The translations under genes were made by a program, and so were the position numbers. Below are positions 56,690 to 64,000 of a stretch of DNA of 64,000 bases, piece after piece. Source of the stretch: Isoetes taiwanensis. Taxonomy: Eukaryota > Streptophyta > Lycopodiopsida > Isoetales > Isoetaceae. The notes under the pieces are model-generated. The model did not search any database, was not told the DNA's origin, and saw only the letters and a list, made by a program, of their open reading frames with translations. The stretch is from assembly GCA_021234155.1 (NCBI GenBank), contig JAJEKV010000166.1, forward strand, positions 622,324 through 686,323, in the 5' to 3' direction. Each line of letters starts with the position of its first letter. Position 1 is the first letter of the stretch.

Positions 56690-57650
56690 GGAAGAAGGAG
56701 AGATGGCTAATCTTGTGGCAAATGAACAAGATCTTTCGGATAAACAGGGCTCAAGGTTGGCGGCAATCTATTAGAAAATTCCTCAAATATCAAGAGATAC
56801 CTCCTGAATTTTCTAAAAGTCAAGCTTACAAGTTTAGGCTGAAATGTTTAACTTACACTTTGATTGGAGATATTTTGTGCAAGGTAAACAGGGATGGTGT
56901 TCTTTTAAGGTGTGTTGTTGATGAAGAGGAGGCTGCCTTAGTGCTTCGAGAATCATAAAGGTGTTTGTGGTGGTCATTTTGCAGCGAATACAAGCGCCAA
57001 AAAAATATTAAGGTCTGGTTATTTACGGCCTCATTTATTTAGAGATTGCTATGATGTCATTAAAACTTGCCATCAATGCGGATCTTTGGTAAGAAAATTT
57101 TGCATCCTGCCCCTCTTCTTTGGGATTGTGTCCCCAGGCCCATTTCAAGTTTGGGGGCTAGATTATGTTGGCCCTATAAATCCCCATCTTACGCTTTCGG
57201 CATGAATACATTGTTGTGGCCCGCAGTTTATTTACCAAATGGTCGAAGCGGCACACCCTTGAGAAAAAAGCAAATGCATATACTACTTTGCTAGGTTTTG
57301 CATGAAAATATTTGTTCTAGGTTTGGAATCCCTTTCAAAATTTTGGTGATAAGAGGCTCTACTTTTATTAATGAGGTTATTCAAATTCTTGTCTCAAGTC
57401 TCAAAATCGGACATGTGAAAAGCTCAGCCTATTATCCTCAAGGAAATGGTCAAAATTTGAGTCTACTAACAAAGTGCTTAAGGGAATTTTTCGAGAAAAG
57501 CGGTTTGCCAAAACCAAAAGATTGGCATTTGAAATTATATGATGCCCTTTGGGCTCATAGAATCAACTGCTAAAAGCTGCCACTAATGCTTCTCCCTTGG
57601 TTTTGGTTTATGGTGTTGAAGCGGTTATTCTGTTGAGTTGGAGATTCCCT
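56690..57650 (+). pseudogene. Integrase of the 50-62 kb element
   Basis: An HHCC zinc-binding module (SHKGVCGGHF, GYLRPHLFRDCYDVI, CHQCG) lies at about 56950-57085. The core starts with WGLDYVGPINP (Asp at 57161-57163). The second acid block appears as VIRGSTFINE, with the Asp lost to an indel or substitution. The YYPQGNGQ block (about 57432-57454) has lost the following Glu frame. Then DALWAHRI and LVYGVEAVI. The copy cannot encode an active integrase as read. Confidence 0.88.
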
Positions 57651-57769
57651 CTTTGAGAATGGCACTCAAGTTGGATCTGGAGTTCTTGAAGCATTACAAC
57701 ACACGTATGAAGTTTTGCTAAAATTGGATGAGGATAGATTTGATCTGAGAAAACTTCAATCTACTTAAG

Positions 57770-58080
57770 AAGGCTAGGAGTGCAGCAACTTTTAAAAGCG
57801 ACTCACAAGCTCCGGGATAGATTGGCTCCATTGGAACTTCGTGCTCAAATGGGATGTTGCAAATGAAGGTAAGCTATCTAAATTTGAAAATCCTTGGGAA
57901 GGCCCTTACAGTTGTAAAAAGAAGGCTGGTACATTCATCCTATTGGCTTAAGGATCTCAAAACAAGGTTTGGAATTACCAAATCCTACAAATATCCGACA
58001 TTTGAAAAGATATTGGCCTCAACATGCATGTTTAGGCCTTTTTGCTCCTATATGAATACTTATTTTAACTTAGAGTAGGT
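57770..58080 (+). pseudogene. Integrase C-terminal region
   Basis: Fragments such as LRDRLAPLELRAQ, then GKLSKFENPWEGPYSCKK (GPY/F module), then a short tail. Frame-broken. Confidence 0.65.
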
Positions 58081-58379
58081 TAATTGTTGTTGAAAATTGA
58101 AGATTTAAAACTCTTTTGATTGGTTCTGTTCATTTCCCTTTAGGCTTAAAGGCATAGATTCTTGTTGATTGGATTTGCTAAGTTGTTTTTGGTTAGTTGT
58201 ATTCAAGGTTCTTAATACTTGTACCATCAAGACCATTTTCCTTTGAGGTGAGCTAATTGTGTGTTACGTTTTGAGCGAAAATATTTTTTTCAAGACCGGA
58301 CAATTTCAAAAAGAGCAAGAGAATTTCTATTAAAAAAAAAAAAAAAAGGGTACACAAATTTACAGATGATCAGATCCTC

Positions 58380-59128
58380 TCATAGGAAGCCAATGCTATC
58401 AGTATTCCCTGAAGGGATAGTAGGAATCTTGTCTGAAGGAGAGCCATCTGCAGCATCCAAGAGACCATTATATCTGGTAAAAAAATTGTTCATGGTACCA
58501 AAAACATACTGATCTTCACTCCAGAGATTCTCTTTCAGGAGTTTGAAATGCATCTCTTTTATCATGAGAAGCATCAAGGAACCATAGCTATCTGCTAGCA
58601 TCCTGTGGGAGTAGTATAGCGCCTATACATCAAATTGAGCATCTGTCAGCTCATGATGATGCTTACACAAAAAGTAGTGCATATGTAGCATCTGAATGCA
58701 TTCCCTTGTAAAAATTCTGGCCCACAGAGCCTTTGTGTTCTGATACCTGTGCAGTGCTGCTAGTTTCTCTTGATAAGTCTTTTGCCCAAGGAAACACTCC
58801 ATGGCAAGGTGATCATGGTTCATGTCTTTTTTGTAGAGTTCCTTTTGGTCGGGGTAGTTTTGGTCAACATTTGTGCCTTCCCATATACCTTGCCCCTCGA
58901 GAAATGCATGTGCTGCTGAGTAAATTTCCACGAGGAAGAGGTTCTTCATTAATTAAAACATTGTCCCGATACGCATCGTATGCAATTCTTGCACCCAGTC
59001 TGATTACACCATAAGGAATAGGTACTCACTGTAGCTGGATCAAGCTCGGGAAGCACTCCTAAATTGCTTTCGGATCAGTTTGTTACATTGTCCCGGATAG
59101 GTGTATGGTAAGAAAAAAAAAGAGCCAT
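58380..59128 (-). pseudogene. Antisense cargo ORF between integrase and 3' LTR
   Basis: On the minus strand an ATG at 59128-59126 (MALFFSYHTP) follows a plant-like leader (CGAACCCTAATTTGCTCC, then a C/T-rich stretch). A TGA interrupts after 17 codons. After frame changes or an unrecognised intron near 58960-59010, a frame of 109 codons (58949-58623) and one of 74 codons (58601-58380) follow. These two are in the same frame and separated by a single TAG. The product is helical in character, with phrases EIYSAAHAFLEGQGIWEG, KTYQEKLAALHRYQNTKALW and GTMNNFFTRYNGLLDAAD. I do not recognise the family. Antisense extra ORFs in this position are known from some Tat-type elements such as Grande. Confidence 0.55.
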
Positions 59129-59722
59129 GATCGACAAGGGAGGTCGAGTTTTTACGAGCACTGGCGAGAGGAGGAGCAAATTAGGGTTCGAGCTTCGATG
59201 GTTTGAATTTTTTTTTGGTTTGAAGGTTTGAATTTTTAGTTTGAAATACATTCAATGGTTGTATGAGCCAAATTTCTTGAATAGTAGAAGTTTAGTTAAA
59301 TAGGGTAGAGATTTGCTATGCTTTAACAATTTTGAGTGTTGTCATTTCAGGTCCATTTGCTCATTACTCTTATTTGTCTTAAGTTGGCCTCTTTCCATCT
59401 AGCCCTTGCTTCCATATGAAATTTTAAGAGTGCTAATCCTACATTGTTACTCATCCCTTTATTTGGCACTCATGCTAATTTGATTATCATTGTCATATCT
59501 TGGTTTCATCCACTTCTTCTCCATATTCACCTGTCTTGAGTTGTCCTACCCTCCATTTGATCTTATTTTCTTATCACTCTCTCCATTACCTTATACTCTG
59601 CCTCATATTTCCCACCACTGCAGAGTAATTCTATTCCCTCCACCACTTGTTGATATTTTGAAGACCTTCAGTTAGCATTTCTTTCCTTTGAGGCTGAGGG
59701 GACCAGCCTCATTCTTTCCTTT

Positions 59723-59729
59723 GAGGAGA
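59723..59729 (+). other. Polypurine tract
   Basis: GAGGAGA directly abuts the 3' LTR TG. The preceding phrase TTCTTTCCTTTGAGG occurs twice just upstream (59684-59698 and 59712-59726) and again inside the LTR. Confidence 0.7.
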
Positions 59730-62193
59730 TGTTGCCCCTTTTTGGGCAACATGGACCATCATGATACCTAGAGTTTCAAGATTGGAAGATACTTGTCAGA
59801 GTTTGGAAGACTTGTGGTTTCTTTTGAGGTTTCATCTTAAGTTACTTTCCTATTACTCATATGGTAAGAGTTAGTGTTATTTTGATCCTGCTAGAGTTTG
59901 GAAGAAATTGGCTCAAGTTTGGAAGACCCTTGGGATCTTGGTTGTATAGCCTAATTCTTTCCTTTGAGGAAATTTTCTAGTTACATTCTTATTTCTTGAA
60001 GACCGGGCAAAGGATATAGCAAGCTATACAAGGAGTTATAAGCATGTTGCTCATATTCACTCATATGGAGCTAAATGGAGTTGCACCAATGGTTTGGAAG
60101 TCACACCTATGAAGATGTCACTTTAAAGGTGAATTTTGCTCTTGTTTAGGCCTTGAAGATTGGAAGACCTTTTTAGAAGTTTGGAAGACCCTAGGGCCTT
60201 GAGCAAAGTTATGAGGTATGATTTGAGCTTTGGAGATAAGATCATGTGCTCTGGGGGTTTCCATCCTTTATCCATTTCATCCATTCCATATCCACTTTCC
60301 TTTCATCTTTTTATACCCCATTTCCACCTTGTCATGCCTTCTTTCATTACTTCACTACCTATATTTTTATTGGCCTCACCTCCACTTGTGAATTGCTCTC
60401 AAGAGATCATGAAAAACTTCAAGAGCAAGGAGGCTTGAATTTTACTTTCATCTTATTTCCCTAAATCCTGCCATAGCCTTTTTTTTTCCTATCTTTTCAC
60501 CCTCTTCCTATGATTTTTTCACCATTCCCAAGGTTGAAAACTCATTGACCATGGTCAAAATGGGCAAAATTTCAAGTATCTCAATTTGACTTGAAAACAC
60601 TCTAGATTTGGAGCTTGGCAAAAAATAGCTATGTTGGCCTTTCCAAAATTCAAAAAAGACCTTGGAAAATTCCTCAAATATTATTTCTTGGGATGCGTGC
60701 CAAAAAAATAGCAAAAAAAACCTATTCTAGCCTATCTACCCTATTTTTCTATTTTCCACCTCAGCCTAAATTCCACCTCAGCCCCCCCCATTGGTCCACG
60801 TGGCGGCCAGGCGGGGCCTCGAGAACACCCAGTGGCACAACCCTTTCTCGTGGCGCGCAAATTCAACATGCTTGACTTCGGATTATTCAATTTATATCCT
60901 TATCTTCCCGAATCATTCAGCCCCTGTGGGATATATCGAGCTTTGAAAAAAAAAAAAACCTAAACTTCGAGCACCTTCATCGGCAAATTAGGTGCCCAAA
61001 TCGATTGAATCCCGCCTTTTTGCTCCCGAAATCATCTCCTGAACCTCTTCCGAGACCTCTGGAACCCCCTGTGGCACTTGATTCAAGGGAATTTGCTCAA
61101 ATTAAGCCTAAAATCACTCAACCGAAATTGGTTTTGGGAGGGACGATTTTATCCAAGAATGGACATCATTTTCTTCACCCCCTCGGAGATATACCTCTGT
61201 GATCCGGCTTTCTATATCTTTGATATTTTATTGATCTGTTCTACTCCAAATTCAGCTAATCCTGTTCGAGATTGAAGATTGATTGTATATTTTGATCGAA
61301 GACCGAATGTGTTGTGACCTACGACACCAAAACTTCTCTTTTAATTCAAAATTCCTTATTATTTTCTCTTCCGGACAATTTCTAGATTATCAGAAGCTTA
61401 CTATGCTTTGGGAGTTACTCTCAAGCATTATTTTGGATATTTTCTCCTGAGATTTCTGAACTCCTGTGATATTTTATGATCTTAATGCATATTCTTTGCC
61501 TGGAAAAATAGTGTTGCCATCTTCTCAAGTTATAAATCTGTTAATGCCTGTCTATGACCAATAAAAATCAGATATTTTAAGTTGAATCCCAGCTAAATAG
61601 TTGTGTCCCAGCCTTAAATAGGATTGAGTATTGTTTATATGCAAAGAAAACAAAGAAAAAATAGTTTTTTTCATATCTGTCACAAACTGTGACAGAATTC
61701 AAGACTTTGGTCTGTCTCAGTAAATATCATAGTGTTTGCTTGTCAAGAAAACCCTATGCACGTGATTTAGAGTTCATTCTGAGGTCATTTGCACAAATTC
61801 CAACTCAAAATTCATCACCAAACTCCATTTGCAAATTTTGGCTCTCTGTTTTGGCATTGACCAATTTTTGACCAACTTTGACATTGATTTTCTTGGTCTT
61901 CCCCTATCCAAATCGAGACAGACTTTCATCAGTAGTTCCCTCTACTTGTCTATAACTCATACCAAAAACCAAAACTCAAAAATCTTAAAGGGTGTGACTG
62001 CAAGATTGATTTTTGTTCTGACAGTTTTTTCTGCTTCAGGGACTGTAGTGATTTTGACAAAACCAGCATTTGAAATTGAGTTCTTTTGCTTTATATGATT
62101 AAGGATTGATCACCCTAAGTGATCTGGAGGTCCTGACCAGTTTGTTTACACTTCCTTTGAGGTTAGGCTAAAATTCCAGGTTTTAGGCTAACA
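59730..62193 (+). repeat. 3' LTR (2,464 bp)
   Basis: Direct repeat of the 5' LTR. It carries a perfect 8-bp stem TCTGTCAC / GTGACAGA at 61676-61696 that the 5' LTR lacks. Confidence 0.95.
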
Positions 62194-62198
62194 ATAAA
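62194..62198. repeat. Target-site duplication ATAAA, right
   Basis: Matches 50054-50058. Confidence 0.9.
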
Positions 62199-62199
62199 G

Positions 62200-63070
62200 T
62201 ATGCTAAACAAAAATGGTTGCAATAATCTGCATTTTAACCAAATGCAAACAACAGTTATTTTTTTAACACGTCTTTTAACCATGTCTTTTATTCAAACAA
62301 AATCACTTGAAAATGTGGATTTTATAATAAAAGTACCTAAAACAATAACTATTCTTGAAAAAAACCATTTTTTTTTTTGAAACCATGTATTATTTTATGA
62401 AGAAAGCAACATTTAGAAACAACATAGCTAAAGAAAAATGCAGAAAACTATGTGTAGTTTTTAATAAAGTTGGACAAAATCTTTTATGTGGTTTTTTAGT
62501 GTTATTTTTTTGCAAAACAACAGCTAAAAATAATATATAGACCTTTCAAGTTTTATTACGAACCACATGTCTACTTTTTAGGAAAGCAACACTTAAAAAC
62601 TACAGCTATTTTTAAAAAACATAGTGTTCTTTTTTTCCAAAACAACAGTTAAAAACAACATATAGACCTTTTAATTGTATTATAACCACATGTCTACTTT
62701 TTAGAAAAGCAACACTTGAAAACTACAGCTACTTAAAAAAAAAAACACAATGTTGTTTTTTCCGCAAAACAACAATTTAAAACATGTAGACATTTTAATT
62801 TTATTACGAACAACATGTCTACTTTTTAAGAAGGCAACGCTCGAAAACTACAGCTACTTTTAAAACAACCTGTAGAAATATACGTTAATTCCTACGTGTA
62901 GATAATTTTGACAAAACTCTACGCGTAGACTTTTGGCAACAAAAACTACATGTATAAAAATTTTGCTAAAAACTACACGTCATTTCTAGCAAATCCGGAC
63001 AAAAAACAACACGTAGTTTTTTGGTGTTGTTTTTTTGCAAAAAAGACACTGAAAAACAACATGTGGACCC
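62200..63070. repeat. A-rich tandem repeat tract
   Basis: Three copies of a roughly 125-bp unit start at about 62534, 62663 and 62788. Each contains 'tatagac.ttt.aa.t.tatta', 'acatgtctactttttag.aa.gcaac' and 'gaaaactacagctact'. The flanks of the tract hold degenerate relatives. Its right border (GGACCCAGTTTTGGGGTGG at about 63065) is an inverted match to the left border of the T-rich tract at 41 kb. Confidence 0.8.
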
Positions 63071-63129
63071 AGTTTTGGGGTGGTAGTGGTAGAGCCCAAA
63101 CCCAGATAGGAGAACCATGTGTCCAACCC

Positions 63130-63655
63130 CTAGATATTGAGCCTATGGCCATGGCAGCAGGTGACGAAGAGCCGATGCTTCTGGAGTTCGAGAGGGAAGA
63201 GCAGGAGAAAGATGAAGGACGTGGCCCAGGGTCGGACAGGAGTTACCCACAGAGGAGTTCATAGCGATCCATGACACTGGATGGAAATCAGAGGGAAAAC
63301 AACGAGTGCACTTCTACCCAAAGACTCGACAAAGAAGCACCGAATCGAGCAGGATAGAGGCAGTATCAACGTAACATCTCCTAAGTTCATGTTCGACGAC
63401 TACAGGGAGATGATAGCATTACCGGTGGATGAATAACCCGGAAGACATAGGGCTGCAATCAGAACCAGAGAGGAGGCGGGGAGGCGAGCAACGACAAATG
63501 ACGAAGAGCCGACCTAGCCAACAACCACGGACCACTCAAACGCAACTCAAAAAGAGTGATGGCATGTGCAATGGAGATGACAACAATTCCGGCATAGGGG
63601 AAGCATCTCTCAACGAAGATTCAAATACATGCAACAATGCCCATTTGCAATAACC
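63130..63655 (+). pseudogene. Broken coding remnant, unidentified
   Basis: Plus-strand protein-like segments in three frames: AAGDEEPMLLEFEREEQEKD (about 63165), then LPTEEFIAIHDTGWKSEG and VHFYPKTRQRS, then KFMFDDYREMIALPV (about 63383-63430). Last is a 74-codon Asn/Ser-rich tail ending CNNAHLQ at 63653. The order and composition suggest one gene with frameshifts or small introns. No family can be named. Confidence 0.3.
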
Positions 63656-63659
63656 AAGT

Positions 63660-64000
63660 GATCGTGACTCAAGCGATCAATGCTACGATCTCCAAATGAC
63701 ACTCCACATGACAAAACACATTAAGGAGGAGCATTTTCAACTCAAGGGTTCACACCGAAAGCACGTTCTCCGCGACTTGGGATAACGACCTCAAATCACA
63801 CACGGTAAGGTCAACTACTGATGCAACACCTCAAGGAACCCCTCCAAGTAGAACAAGGAAGATGCAAAGAAACCAAGAATCAAACGTGATTGGAGGAGGG
63901 AAAATCCTAAAGAAGTATACATGCTCTTCTATAAATTAGAAAAGTGGATGAATTAAAAATCCCAAAGATAATTATATATGTATGTCTATCATAAATATCG
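63660..64000. other. Window end, no gene recognised
   Basis: Possibly a continuation of the preceding remnant (a HMTKHIKEEHFQLKG-like phrase near 63,705), but no defensible frame. Confidence 0.25.

Larger units (their letters stand above)
50059..62193 (+). mobile_element. Complete LTR retrotransposon, Ty3/gypsy, Tat-like, 12,135 bp
   Basis: LTRs at 50059-52514 and 59730-62193 begin TGTTGCCC and end GGCTAACA. The element is flanked by the 5-bp duplication ATAAA. Internal order is gag, protease, RNase H, RT, second RNase H (degraded), integrase, antisense ORF, polypurine tract. RT phrases such as DYRDLNKAT..DCYPLPF and MPFGLMNAPATFQRAM, together with an additional RNase H, fit the non-chromovirus (Tat/Athila-side) branch of plant Ty3/gypsy. 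Coding frames are heavily broken while the LTRs are close to identical. Confidence 0.95.

Noticed and set aside
58332-58350. A-run as the poly(A) tail of a retrocopied antisense gene
   Set aside because: The run is A on the plus strand, which would be T at the 3' end of the minus-strand ORF, the wrong polarity for a tail.

Overview
This window looks like repeat-dominated nuclear DNA from a land plant with a large, transposon-rich genome. Three things point that way: several plant-type Ty3/gypsy elements, a fragment of a PLS-type pentatricopeptide-repeat (PPR) gene, and plant-style TATA, telo-box and pyrimidine-rich leader sequences. A seed-free plant (lycophyte, fern or bryophyte) is my best guess. 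It rests on the style of the PPR fragment and on a decayed gene of a family I associate with bryophytes and lycophytes. I see no intact host gene, rRNA, tRNA or CRISPR array.

Layout. 1-10 kb: AT-rich DNA with a few small coding-like stretches and one short tandem repeat. 10.4-12.1 kb: a frameshifted relic of a conserved uncharacterised family (motifs FSDG..SQFKGK and HGKG). 12.3-14.7 kb: short repeats, a long complex tandem array, a 60-bp duplication, and a TATA box followed by a 61-nt hairpin. 15.0-17.4 kb: a broken multi-exon reading frame on the minus strand. 17.8-19.0 kb: a complete non-autonomous hAT element with 8-bp target duplication. 19-27.4 kb: mostly unassigned AT-rich DNA, with small tandem repeats and one CACTA-like terminus.

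27.4-41 kb: a decayed Ty3/gypsy pol fragment, then a second Ty3/gypsy element (gag, protease, RT, RNase H, integrase) with an extra sense-strand ORF ending in a coiled coil, then an LTR-like promoter region. Next comes an array of long hairpins at about 206-bp spacing. Their central palindromes change in a compensated way or are replaced by a different hairpin. 41-49.8 kb: T-rich repeats, a large 19-bp minisatellite with a second diverged array, foldback repeats, other duplications and a PPR pseudogene fragment.

50,059-62,193: a complete LTR retrotransposon of about 12.1 kb, with 2.46-kb LTRs, a 5-bp ATAAA target duplication and TG...CA ends. Its internal order is gag, protease, an RNase H with all four catalytic acids, RT, degraded RNase H, integrase, then an antisense ORF with its own leader-like sequence before the 3' LTR. 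The LTRs are close to identical although the internal frames are badly broken. 62.2-64 kb: A-rich tandem repeats and a broken coding remnant.

The best candidates for something new are the RNase H placed upstream of RT together with the antisense cargo ORF in the 50-62 kb element, the hairpin array at 39.1-40.5 kb, and the TATA-plus-hairpin locus at 14.6 kb. Many frameshifts are single-base and could be either real decay or consensus errors in the assembly. This cannot be settled from the sequence alone.
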